Of a DNA stretch of 6,396 nt, positions 1 through 5,763 are shown piece by piece. This DNA is from Verrucomicrobiota bacterium (GTDB lineage: Bacteria; Verrucomicrobiota; Verrucomicrobiia; Opitutales; Opitutaceae). The position numbers were made by a program, and so were the translations under genes. The notes below the pieces were generated by a model. That model had not been told where the DNA came from, ran no database searches, and saw only the letters and a program-made list of their open reading frames with translations. Position 1 is the first letter of the stretch; every line of letters starts with the position of its first letter. The DNA lies in NCBI GenBank assembly GCA_023457035.1, contig JAEWNN010000120.1, forward strand, positions 1 through 6,396, written 5' to 3'.

Positions 1-1183
1 AGCCCCAGCCCTGTGCCGCCGCGCCCTCCGCCGGCCGCAGCGCGATCAGGATCCCCGCCAGCACCCAGAACGACACCAGCACGCCCGCCGCGAACGTGAG
101 CCCGTGCAGCCGCACCTTCGCGCGGTCGGCGCCGGCCTGCTGCACGAACCCGAGGATTTTTATTCCGAGCACCGGGAACACGCAGGGCATGAGGTTCAAG
201 ATCAGCCCGCCGAGAAACGCCAGCGCGAGAATGCCCGCGATCCCGTAGGCCGGCCCTTCAGGGCGACCGGTGGGCGCGACGCTCGCCCCGGAGTCGAGTA
301 CGGAGCCGGACGGTGCGGGCTGAAGCACCGCACCACGCGCCGGCCCGTCCGTCACCGGAATCCGGATCGAGACCGCCTTCGGCCCGCCCGGCCACCAGCC
401 GGACTCCGCCACGAGCAGGCCCGCGAGGTCGCGCGGCGCGCCGGCCGACTCCGCCTGCGTCACCGTGAACTCGAGCGCGCCACCAGCCGCGCGCGCCGGT
501 TGCAGTGCCCGCGCCTCCACCGCGCCGTTCTCGTCGAAATATGCCACCATCAACCCCTCGCGCCGCACGGCCGGGTCCCGCGGCTCGACGCGGATCGTCA
601 GCTCGCGAGCGGTGCGATAGGCGCGGGCCGCGAGTTTGTCGGTCGGTGCCGGCACCGCCGCGCGCGCGGCCGCGATCCGAAGCGCCCACTGCGCATCGGC
701 CGCCGTGTCTGCCGTCACCGGCAGCGTGAGCTCAAGTTTCGCCGCGCCCGGGATGCACGCCTCTTTGCACATCAGCCAGTCGACCTCGGCCCGCAGCGTC
801 ACGTTCGCGCCCAGCACCGCATCGGCCGGCACTGCGATGTCGACCAGCAGGAGCAGATCGCCGCCATAGCCGTAGGTGAGCACACCGCCCGTGTCGGTGA
901 TCTCCGGCGCGGGCCACTGGATCGGCCCGGCGACAAAGCCCGCCGGCAACGTCCATTGGATCGTGGTCGCCAGTCCCGCCTCGCCCGGATTCTCCCAGTA
1001 GGTGTGCCAGTGCTCGTCGTGCACGAGCCGCAGCGCGACCGTCGCGGTCTTGCCTGGCACCAGCGCCGTGTGCTCGGCCACGAGCGAGGCGGTCACATGC
1101 TTCTCGCCGAACGAGAACGCGAGCGCACGACCGGTGCAGAAGAATCCGAGGACAAGGGCGAGCAGGACGTGGCGCAGGATCAT
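1..1183 (-). CDS. DsbD/ScsB-like thiol:disulfide interchange protein, N-terminal part (3' end outside window)
   Basis: This membrane protein would carry reducing electrons from cytoplasmic thioredoxin to periplasmic disulfide partners. The first 394 residues are visible. Residues 1-22 look like a signal peptide (hydrophobic run LLALVLGFF, then ALA before F23). Residues ~23-280 form the periplasmic alpha-like domain with the redox pair in VDWLMCKEACIPG (C139, C143). After a Pro/Gly/Ser linker (~280-312), the DsbD transmembrane domain begins with GGLILNLMPCVFPVLGIKI (C334, the expected first membrane cysteine), and a second hydrophobic segment lies at ~361-382. The C-x3-C spacing and the NLMPCVFPVL motif fit ScsB-like relatives better than classical E. 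coli DsbD. The rest of the membrane domain and any C-terminal thioredoxin domain lie outside. The ATG at 1183 is the only good start, since an in-frame stop sits at 1214-1216; no Shine-Dalgarno is visible. It lies downstream of the oleC-like gene on the same strand. The family call is firm; the substrate is unknown. Confidence 0.9.
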   Translation of the reverse strand, partial: MILRHVLLALVLGFFCTGRALAFSFGEKHVTASLVAEHTALVPGKTATVALRLVHDEHWHTYWENPGEAGLATTIQWTLPAGFVAGPIQWPAPEITDTGGVLTYGYGGDLLLLVDIAVPADAVLGANVTLRAEVDWLMCKEACIPGAAKLELTLPVTADTAADAQWALRIAAARAAVPAPTDKLAARAYRTARELTIRVEPRDPAVRREGLMVAYFDENGAVEARALQPARAAGGALEFTVTQAESAGAPRDLAGLLVAESGWWPGGPKAVSIRIPVTDGPARGAVLQPAPSGSVLDSGASVAPTGRPEGPAYGIAGILALAFLGGLILNLMPCVFPVLGIKILGFVQQAGADRAKVRLHGLTFAAGVLVSFWVLAGILIALRPAEGAAAQGWG

Positions 1184-1327
1184 GGGCGTTGCGGTTGGCG
1201 GTGTTTCGCGGGCCTAGCTCATATCCGTACACCGCCCGTGGTCAAAGCCCGCGGGGAAATTCCCGAGTGAGCCTTCGTGCCATCGGCGAGTTGCACTCGC
1301 TCGCGCACGCATGCGCCGTCGCCTACT
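1184..1327. other. Spacer between the oleC-like stop and the dsbD-like start
   Basis: These 144 bases separate two genes on the minus strand. Two tiny inverted repeats are visible: GCGAGT-TGC-ACTCGC at 1286-1300 and GCGCA-CGCA-TGCGC at 1303-1316. Neither is followed by a T-run on the minus strand, so I do not call a terminator. No clear promoter is seen either, and read-through from the upstream gene into the dsbD-like gene is possible. Confidence 0.5.
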
Positions 1328-3208
1328 TCAGCGTTTGTCGAACTCCAGGCCCGGGCGGCCCGCGAGCGCGCGGGTGAGCTGGAGTCGGTGGATCTTCGCG
1401 TTGTGCCGCACATCCACCGGGAACCGGTCCACGAAGTAGAAGATGCGAACCAGCCGGGTGTGCGCGTGCGCCTCGCCCAGGTCCCGCAGTTCGCGACCGA
1501 GCGCGCGCCGCGCCGCATCGCCGCGCGGGCGCTGCCCCGGCCAGCACTCGACCGCGAGCGCCGCCACCTGCTTGCCGCGCGGCCCGAAGCCGAGCAGCGC
1601 CGTGCGCCGCACCCGCGGATGCTGGTTGAAGATGGGCTCCACGCAGTCCGGATACAGCGCGCCGTGCGGGGTCTCGACCCGCTCCGCCAGCCGCCCGCAG
1701 AACCAGAGCCGCCCCTCCGCATCAAGGTAGCCGGCATCGCCCATGCGGTGCCAGACGGCGGCGCCGGACGGCGACAATTGCGGAATCCGGAACGCGGACT
1801 GCGGATTGGCCGAATCCAGCGTCGGGGCTGCCGCCGCTTCCTCGTAGATCTTCGCGCGCGCGGTCGCCTCGGGCAGGAGGTCGTAGGCCGCCGTCACCAC
1901 CGGACCGCGCACGATGATCTCGCCGATCTCGCCGGGCGGCAGTTCGCGCGCCTCGGCCAGCGTGGCAATCGGGCCGTCGACGATGGCGATCACCTTCGCC
2001 GTCATCTCGCGCACCGGCCGGCCCACGCACGTGCCGCGGCCACGCAAGGTCTCAGCCGCCGCGCCGGCGGTTATGGACGAAGGAGGATGGAAGATGGAGG
2101 AGGGACCAGGCGTGGCGCCGCCCGTCTCGTCCGCCGTTTCCGGTTTCCTGTTCCCAGTCTCCGGTTCTCGGCCACCGCCCACCGGCAACTGGCCACCGGC
2201 CACCGTTGAGCCGATGATCTCCTCGGCGCTCACGCTGCTCACCGGCAACGCCTCGGTCGCGCCGTAGGGCGAGTGGAGCTGCGCGCCGGGGAACACCTGC
2301 CGCATCGCCGCGAAGAGCGCCGGCGGCACCGGTGCGCCCGCCATCAGGATACGCCGCACGTCGGGCAGGACGATGCCGCGCTCGGTGCAATAGCGGGTCA
2401 CCTTGGTCCAGATCACCGGCGAACCGAAGCTGTTGGTCACGTGGTTCTGCCGGATGGCCTGCACGAGGTGCGCCGGATCGGCCGCCGCCGGACGCGACGG
2501 ATCGAGCTGCGGCACGACGGTCGTCATGCCGAGCGCGGGATTGAAGAGCGCGAAGACCGGCAGCACCGCGAGATCGACCTCGCCGGGGGCGATCCCGTAC
2601 GTCGTGCCCACCAGTCGCACCTGCGCCTCGAACATCCCGTGCTCGTAACACACGCCCTTGGGCGCTCCGGTCGAACCGGAGGTGAAGAGGATCGCCGCCA
2701 AGTCGTCGGCCGCCGTCGGCGCCGCCGGGAACACCGGCACGGGGCCGTGGGCGATCCGCTGCGCCGGATTGCCGCTCACCCACAGGCGTCGCCGCACCGA
2801 GCGGAACGCGTCGCGGAAGATCCAGGAGGCGATCTGCCCGCGGGCGATGCCGAGCAGTACGCGCGGCTGCGTGCGCTGAACGCACGCGAGGAAGTTTTTC
2901 CGGCCCATGCCGGGGTCGATCACGATCGGCGGCGCGCCCAGCTTGAGCAGCGCGAACACCGCGGCGATCAGCGGCAGTCCCGGCCGCACCAGCACGAGCA
3001 CCCGGTCGCCGCGCCGCACGCCCGCCTTCGCCAGTCGCCACGCCCACGCGTCCGCCTCGGCCGCGAGTTCCGCGAACGACAACTGCGCGTAGCGGATCTC
3101 CCCACCGCCGGCCCGACCGATCGGAATGCGCAGCGCCGGCGCCGCGGGTTGCTGCGCCGCCTGCGCCCAGAGATGACGGGATACGTTGACGATTTCGGCG
3201 TCGGGCAT
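1328..3208 (-). CDS. oleC: OleC-like AMP-dependent beta-lactone synthetase (ANL superfamily)
   Basis: OleC uses ATP to convert a beta-hydroxy acid made by OleA/OleD into a beta-lactone, which OleB decarboxylates to a long-chain olefin. The 626-residue product from the ATG at 3208 shows the adenylation-family motifs: P-loop FTSGSTGAPKG (~175-185), RRILMAGAPVPP (~285-296), YGATEALPVSS (~315-325), GTCVGRP (~392-398), WHRMGDAGYLDAEGRLWFCG (~486-505) and the C-terminal lysine in HNAKIHR (K605). GATEALPVSS, GTCVGRP and WFCGR..RVETP match what I recall of OleC rather than general acyl-CoA ligases. The protein is longer than usual because two low-complexity segments (~335-380 and ~466-477) interrupt it without breaking the frame. 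An upstream in-frame ATG at 3277 would add 23 residues, but that stretch lies in a repeat element, so 3208 is preferred. No Shine-Dalgarno is evident. No oleA, oleB or oleD is in view. Alternative: a related fatty acid or peptide-type ligase. Confidence 0.8.
   Translation of the reverse strand: MPDAEIVNVSRHLWAQAAQQPAAPALRIPIGRAGGGEIRYAQLSFAELAAEADAWAWRLAKAGVRRGDRVLVLVRPGLPLIAAVFALLKLGAPPIVIDPGMGRKNFLACVQRTQPRVLLGIARGQIASWIFRDAFRSVRRRLWVSGNPAQRIAHGPVPVFPAAPTAADDLAAILFTSGSTGAPKGVCYEHGMFEAQVRLVGTTYGIAPGEVDLAVLPVFALFNPALGMTTVVPQLDPSRPAAADPAHLVQAIRQNHVTNSFGSPVIWTKVTRYCTERGIVLPDVRRILMAGAPVPPALFAAMRQVFPGAQLHSPYGATEALPVSSVSAEEIIGSTVAGGQLPVGGGREPETGNRKPETADETGGATPGPSSIFHPPSSITAGAAAETLRGRGTCVGRPVREMTAKVIAIVDGPIATLAEARELPPGEIGEIIVRGPVVTAAYDLLPEATARAKIYEEAAAAPTLDSANPQSAFRIPQLSPSGAAVWHRMGDAGYLDAEGRLWFCGRLAERVETPHGALYPDCVEPIFNQHPRVRRTALLGFGPRGKQVAALAVECWPGQRPRGDAARRALGRELRDLGEAHAHTRLVRIFYFVDRFPVDVRHNAKIHRLQLTRALAGRPGLEFDKR
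1778..1815. repeat. Degenerate AATCCGC/ATTCCGC repeat inside the oleC-like gene
   Basis: On the minus strand this stretch reads as imperfect copies of a 7-8 base unit (AATCCGC, AGTCCGC, GTTCCGG, ATTCCGC), translated as SANPQSAFRIPQ. This resembles the intergenic tandem repeats that give 'SAFRIP' peptides when read as protein. It lies between the ATARAKI stretch and WHRMGD of the enzyme, where OleC relatives, as I recall them, have only a short loop. Confidence 0.6.
2071..2206. repeat. Composite low-complexity insertion inside the oleC-like gene (three repeat types)
   Basis: On the minus strand three repeat types follow each other. First are TGGCC/AGTTGCC-type units (about 2171-2206). Then come GAAACCGG/GAGACTGGGAA-type units (about 2136-2171). 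After a short GC-rich piece there are CCTCCATCTTCCATC-type units (about 2077-2106). They translate as GGQLPVGGG, REPETGNRKPET and PSSIFHPPSSIT. The open frame is kept across the whole stretch. It sits between the YGATEALPVSS motif and GTCVGRP, which are much closer together in the family as I recall it. Confidence 0.65.
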
Positions 3209-3260
3209 CGTGCCGGATGAAACCGGCGAACGCCGCCGCAGTTCAACGCAAAAGGGCGAC

Positions 3261-3327
3261 GGTAGGAGCCGCAGCATGGGCCGGGCGCGCGGTCGCCACG
3301 GGGAAGATCGCGAGCCCGCGACCTACC
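3261..3327. repeat. Candidate intergenic repeat with GGTAGG / CCTACC ends
   Basis: The unit opens with GGTAGG (3261-3266) and closes with its reverse complement CCTACC (3322-3327). Inside are TCGCG-AGCC-CGCGA (3308-3321) and an alternative pairing GGTCGC (3291-3296) with GCGACC (3318-3323). The bounded, self-complementary layout is that of a small dispersed palindromic element. Whether it is multicopy cannot be judged from one window. Confidence 0.45.
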
Positions 3328-3386
3328 CCACGGAAAACCACCGTGTAGTGCTGGCTCGCCGTCGTCCTCCGGGTTGCGCAGGCGGG

Positions 3387-3404
3387 ACGAACCTGCTTGT
3401 TCGT
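3387..3404 (+). promoter_or_regulatory. Hairpin in the probable 5' leader of the tetracysteine gene
   Basis: ACGAAC (3387-3392) pairs perfectly with GTTCGT (3399-3404) around the loop CTGCTT. It lies just before the ATG at 3418 and overlaps the alternative TTG start at 3397. It could affect translation initiation, but a 6-base stem can arise by chance in this kind of sequence. Confidence 0.3.
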
Positions 3405-3417
3405 GGGCCAGCCACCG

Positions 3418-4284
3418 ATGGCCAACTCTCCGAAACGAAAACCCGAGAATGCCAAACGACGCCGGGCCGTGAGCGCGAAGCCGTTGGACTCCGAGATCGC
3501 GGCCTTGCGGCGCGACTCCGCCGCTCCCGGTCTGATCTCCGGCATCCACAATTACTGCGACCGCTGGTGCGAACGCTGCCCGCAGACCTCTCACTGCGCC
3601 GTCTTTCGCACCGGTGAGCGTCGACAGGCTGCCGGCGATCGTTCCGACGACGACACCGGCAACGAGGCATTCTGGAACGAACTCGTCCTCTCCTTCGCCG
3701 CCGCGATCCGCATGATCCGGCGCGACGCCAAGCGGCGCGGCATCGATCTCGATTCGCCCGAACTGCAGGCCGAGACCGAGCGAACCGACCAAAGGCGGCG
3801 CCGCGCAGCGGCCCGCTCCGGCTCGGCGCTGTTCAAGGCCGCGTCCTCGTACCGTAAAGCCGGGCACAACCTCCTGCGCGCCATTCCGGGTGCTCTCGCC
3901 GACACCGAAGAGGCCCTCGCCACCGAGAGCCGGCTCGGCATCGGCCAACCGAATGCGACAGCCGCCACGATCCGTGACGCCCTCGATGTCGTGCAGTGGT
4001 ACCTTTTCTTCATCGAGGTGAAGCTCCGCCGCGCCGTGCAGGGCGCCGTCGATGAACGCCAGTTGCACCTCGAAGACCTGCCGCGCGACAGCGACGGCTC
4101 CGCCAAGATCGCGTTGCTCGCGATCGACCGCTCGCTCGCCGCGTGGGCACGCCTGCGCGAGCACTTCGCCGCCGAGCACGGCGACACGATCCTCGACCTG
4201 CTCGTCCAACTCGAGCGCCTCCGCCGCGCCGCCGAAGCGAAGTTCCCCGCCGCGCGGGAGTTCAAGCGCCCGGGGTTCGACTGA
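3418..4284 (+). CDS. Conserved-looking hypothetical protein with a C-x3-C-x2-C-x5-C cluster
   Basis: The function is unknown. The 288-residue protein begins with a basic tail (MANSPKRKPENAKRRR). It then has the cysteine cluster YCDRWCERCPQTSHC with C47, C51, C54 and C60, which could bind zinc or an iron-sulfur cluster. The rest appears mostly helical and charged, with no signal peptide or convincing membrane helix. Two other motifs look constrained: VVQWYLFFIEVKLRRAVQG (~191-209) and DSDGSAKIALLAIDRSLAAW (~224-243). I recall similar IHNYCDRWCERC proteins as uncharacterised families in several phyla, but have not checked this. C-x3-C-x2-C recalls the radical SAM signature, yet it is followed by helices rather than a (beta/alpha)-barrel, so radical SAM is unlikely. 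A TTG seven codons upstream (3397) is an alternative start; the ATG is preferred. No Shine-Dalgarno is seen. The gene runs divergently from oleC and converges on fic, so it is probably monocistronic. Confidence 0.85.
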   Translation: MANSPKRKPENAKRRRAVSAKPLDSEIAALRRDSAAPGLISGIHNYCDRWCERCPQTSHCAVFRTGERRQAAGDRSDDDTGNEAFWNELVLSFAAAIRMIRRDAKRRGIDLDSPELQAETERTDQRRRRAAARSGSALFKAASSYRKAGHNLLRAIPGALADTEEALATESRLGIGQPNATAATIRDALDVVQWYLFFIEVKLRRAVQGAVDERQLHLEDLPRDSDGSAKIALLAIDRSLAAWARLREHFAAEHGDTILDLLVQLERLRRAAEAKFPAAREFKRPGFD

Positions 4285-4300
4285 AGGCGAGTGCCCTGAC

Positions 4301-5467
4301 TCAAAGCGGCTCCGTACCCTCGCCGAGGATGGCGAGGTAGTCCTTGTAGGCGAAGACCCGGTTGCGCGCGCCGCCGGTCTTCTCCTCGGCGATGCCGAGA
4401 TCGGCCAGCCGTTTGAACGCGGCGTTGGCCGTCGCGAAGGCCGGTGGCTCGGGCATGAGCGACAGCGCCCGGTTCACGGAGAGCATCGGGTACCGTTGCA
4501 GCAGCTCGTGGATCCGCGTTGTGGATGCGGCGGTGCTGCCGAGGGTGGCGATCTTGAGCTGGTTCTCCTGGAACAGCTTCAGCACACGGGCGACGGTCTG
4601 CGCCGCTTGGTCGGCCGTCGCGGAGACGCCCTCGAAGAAGAACGCCAGCCACTCCTCCCACGCCCCTTCGGTGCGCGCCCGCTGCAGGAGATCGTAGTAG
4701 ACCGGGCGGTGCTGCTTCAGGAAAAGGCTCAGGTAGAGCAGCGGCTGCTTCAGCACGCCATCGTGGCAGAGGAGGAACGACGTCAGCAGACGGCCAACAC
4801 GGCCGTTGCCGTCGAGAAACGGGTGGATCGTCTCGAACTGCACATGGGCGAGCGCGGCCTTGAGCAGGGGCGACGCAACGTCGCGCTCCGCATGCATGAA
4901 CTTCTCCAGCGCGCCCATGCACTCGGGCACGAGGTCGTGCGGCGGCGGCACGTAGCGCGCATTGCCCGGCCACGTGCCCCCGATCCAGTTCTGGGAGGTG
5001 CGGAACTCGCCGGGCTGCTTGTCGCTGCCCCGCCCCTTGGCCAGCAGCACGCCGTGGATCTCGCGGATCAACCGGCTGGAAAGCGGGAATCCCTCGCGCA
5101 ACCGCCGCAGTCCATGCTCCATCGCCGCGACATAGTTCGAGACTTCGATCACATCGTCGTTCGGTACGCCGGGAACCTCCTCGTTCTCGAAGAGCAGCAA
5201 CTCCGACAACGAAGACTGCGTTCCCTCGATCTGCGACGAGAGCAGCGCCTCCTTGCGGATGTACGCATAGAGGAACTGGCTGATATCGGGCATCAGCACC
5301 GAGAGCCCATCAAGCCGACCGATGGCCAACATCGCCTGCTGGGATAACGAGAGCAGGGACGCACTCCACTCAATCGGAGGCTCGGGCGGGAGCGGATTGG
5401 GCACAAACGCGCGCACCGTCTCACCAACATAAGCTGTTGGCAGGTAATAGCCTGGCGGCTGGCGCAT
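4301..5467 (-). CDS. Fic family protein (class II, probable AMP-transferase) with C-terminal winged-helix region
   Basis: Fic enzymes usually transfer AMP from ATP to hydroxyl side chains of target proteins. The 388-residue product has a Fic N-terminal region (~1-100) carrying the autoinhibitory motif SSQIEG (S77, E81, G82), in which the glutamate blocks productive ATP binding. This places it in class II. The Fic core follows with the complete catalytic motif HPFLDGNGRVGR (H215, D219, N221, R223, R226), so it should be active. The C-terminal ~70 residues (IHELLQRYPMLSVNRALSLM... AAFKRLADLGIAEE) look like a winged helix, as in SoFic-like stand-alone Fic proteins. The ATG at 5467 follows an in-frame stop at 5489-5491, so no longer product is possible; its Shine-Dalgarno is poor. 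Two related AT-rich palindromes lie directly upstream. The gene ends 16 bases from the convergent tetracysteine gene. No separate antitoxin gene is visible, as expected for a self-inhibited class II protein. Its target is unknown. Confidence 0.93.
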   Translation of the reverse strand: MRQPPGYYLPTAYVGETVRAFVPNPLPPEPPIEWSASLLSLSQQAMLAIGRLDGLSVLMPDISQFLYAYIRKEALLSSQIEGTQSSLSELLLFENEEVPGVPNDDVIEVSNYVAAMEHGLRRLREGFPLSSRLIREIHGVLLAKGRGSDKQPGEFRTSQNWIGGTWPGNARYVPPPHDLVPECMGALEKFMHAERDVASPLLKAALAHVQFETIHPFLDGNGRVGRLLTSFLLCHDGVLKQPLLYLSLFLKQHRPVYYDLLQRARTEGAWEEWLAFFFEGVSATADQAAQTVARVLKLFQENQLKIATLGSTAASTTRIHELLQRYPMLSVNRALSLMPEPPAFATANAAFKRLADLGIAEEKTGGARNRVFAYKDYLAILGEGTEPL

Positions 5468-5488
5468 ACCACGCGTGAGTAGCGCCAG

Positions 5489-5515
5489 CTAAAACAAGGG
5501 CAAGCCTTGTTTTAG
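5489..5515. promoter_or_regulatory. AT-rich palindrome 1, proximal to fic (possible operator)
   Basis: CTAAAACAAGG (5489-5499) and CCTTGTTTTAG (5505-5515) are perfect 11-base arms around GCAAG. The element starts 22 bases upstream of the fic ATG. No T-run follows on either strand in the manner of an intrinsic terminator, so an operator or leader hairpin is more likely. Its arms resemble those of the second palindrome. Confidence 0.55.
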
Positions 5516-5516
5516 T

Positions 5517-5523
5517 TCCTCCT
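5517..5523 (-). promoter_or_regulatory. Isolated strong Shine-Dalgarno-like AGGAGGA between the palindromes
   Basis: The minus strand reads AGGAGGA here, about 50 bases upstream of the fic ATG, too far to serve it directly. The TTG codons just downstream open only a few codons before TAG, and the fic frame is closed by a TAG at 5489-5491. It may be chance, or a remnant of a leader reading frame. Confidence 0.2.
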
Positions 5524-5530
5524 ATCAAAT

Positions 5531-5555
5531 TAAAATAGACAGCAACTCTATTTTA
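5531..5555. promoter_or_regulatory. AT-rich palindrome 2, distal to fic (possible operator)
   Basis: TAAAATAGA (5531-5539) and TCTATTTTA (5547-5555) are perfect 9-base arms around CAGCAAC. Its centre is 41 bases from that of palindrome 1, close to four helical turns. The arms share (C/T)TAAAA(C/T)A(A/G) with palindrome 1. Sequence resembling a minus-strand -10 region overlaps it, but no clear -35 is seen. Confidence 0.55.
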
Positions 5556-5646
5556 GGTGCTTGAAACACTGCGTGAGCCGCTCCCGCCATGCGGATTACA
5601 CGCGCCGCCAACCGGGTTTACCGCCCCCGGCTACGCCACGCGGTAT

Positions 5647-5666
5647 CGCCGTTCTCGCGAACGGCG
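5647..5666. repeat. Hairpin A of the glyS-fic spacer
   Basis: CGCCGTTC (5647-5654) and GAACGGCG (5659-5666) form a perfect 8-base-pair stem with the four-base loop TCGC. No T-run follows it. Confidence 0.5.
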
Positions 5667-5679
5667 CCACATGGCGGAC

Positions 5680-5725
5680 GGACGGCTCGTTCTGCTGTTC
5701 AGCAGAATCTTTGAGACAGCCGTCC
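5680..5725. repeat. Nested inverted repeat B of the glyS-fic spacer
   Basis: An outer pair GGACGGCT (5680-5687) / AGCCGTCC (5718-5725) encloses an inner hairpin TTCTGCT-GTTC-AGCAGAA (5690-5707). On the minus strand the outer arm is preceded by GGTAGG, the same hexamer that bounds the repeat at 3261-3327. The element therefore resembles a dispersed palindromic repeat more than a terminator. Confidence 0.5.
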
Positions 5726-5738
5726 CTACCTATTCGTC

Positions 5739-5760
5739 CCGAAATGGTCCGCCATTTCGG
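5739..5760. repeat. Hairpin C of the glyS-fic spacer
   Basis: CCGAAATGG (5739-5747) and CCATTTCGG (5752-5760) form a perfect 9-base-pair stem with loop TCCG on the plus strand (CGGA on the minus strand). It shares the central GGTCCGCC with hairpin D. Confidence 0.55.
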
Positions 5761-5763
5761 CTC

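Larger units (their letters stand above)
3209..3417. other. Divergent spacer between the oleC-like gene and the tetracysteine-protein gene
   Basis: These 209 bases must hold the promoters of both flanking genes, but I see no convincing -35/-10 pair. They contain the GGTAGG-bounded repeat (3261-3327), a hairpin CACGG-N7-CCGTG (3329-3345) and a hairpin ACGAAC-CTGCTT-GTTCGT (3387-3404), which ends 13 bases before the ATG at 3418. Confidence 0.5.

Noticed and set aside
104..1270. Long plus-strand open frame opposite the dsbD-like gene
   Set aside because: It is a shadow frame in GC-rich DNA: an Arg/Pro/His-rich product without domains, while the minus strand encodes clear DsbD motifs.
1286..1316. 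Two small inverted repeats as a terminator after oleC
   Set aside because: The stems are only 6 and 5 bases with no T-run; they are easily explained by GC-rich composition.
2273..3220. Plus-strand open frame opposite the oleC-like gene
   Set aside because: It is an Arg/His-rich product with no recognisable motif; the opposite strand carries the full set of adenylation motifs.
2968..4209. Minus-strand frame across the oleC start, spacer and tetracysteine gene
   Set aside because: It spans a divergent promoter region and two real genes in other frames, and its composition is that of a shadow frame.
3418..4284. Radical SAM enzyme, based on the C-x3-C-x2-C spacing
   Set aside because: A fourth cysteine is part of the cluster, and the following sequence is helical without the barrel motifs.
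3591..4973. Minus-strand frame overlapping fic and the tetracysteine gene
   Set aside because: It is an Arg/Ala-rich shadow of fic in another frame, with no domain.
4301..5467. Fic/antitoxin two-gene toxin-antitoxin module
   Set aside because: The inhibitory SxxxEG motif is within the Fic protein itself, and no small antitoxin gene flanks it.
5489..5555. The two AT-rich palindromes as a CRISPR-like or attachment-site array
   Set aside because: There are only two non-identical units, no direct repeats with spacers, and no cas or integrase gene in the window.
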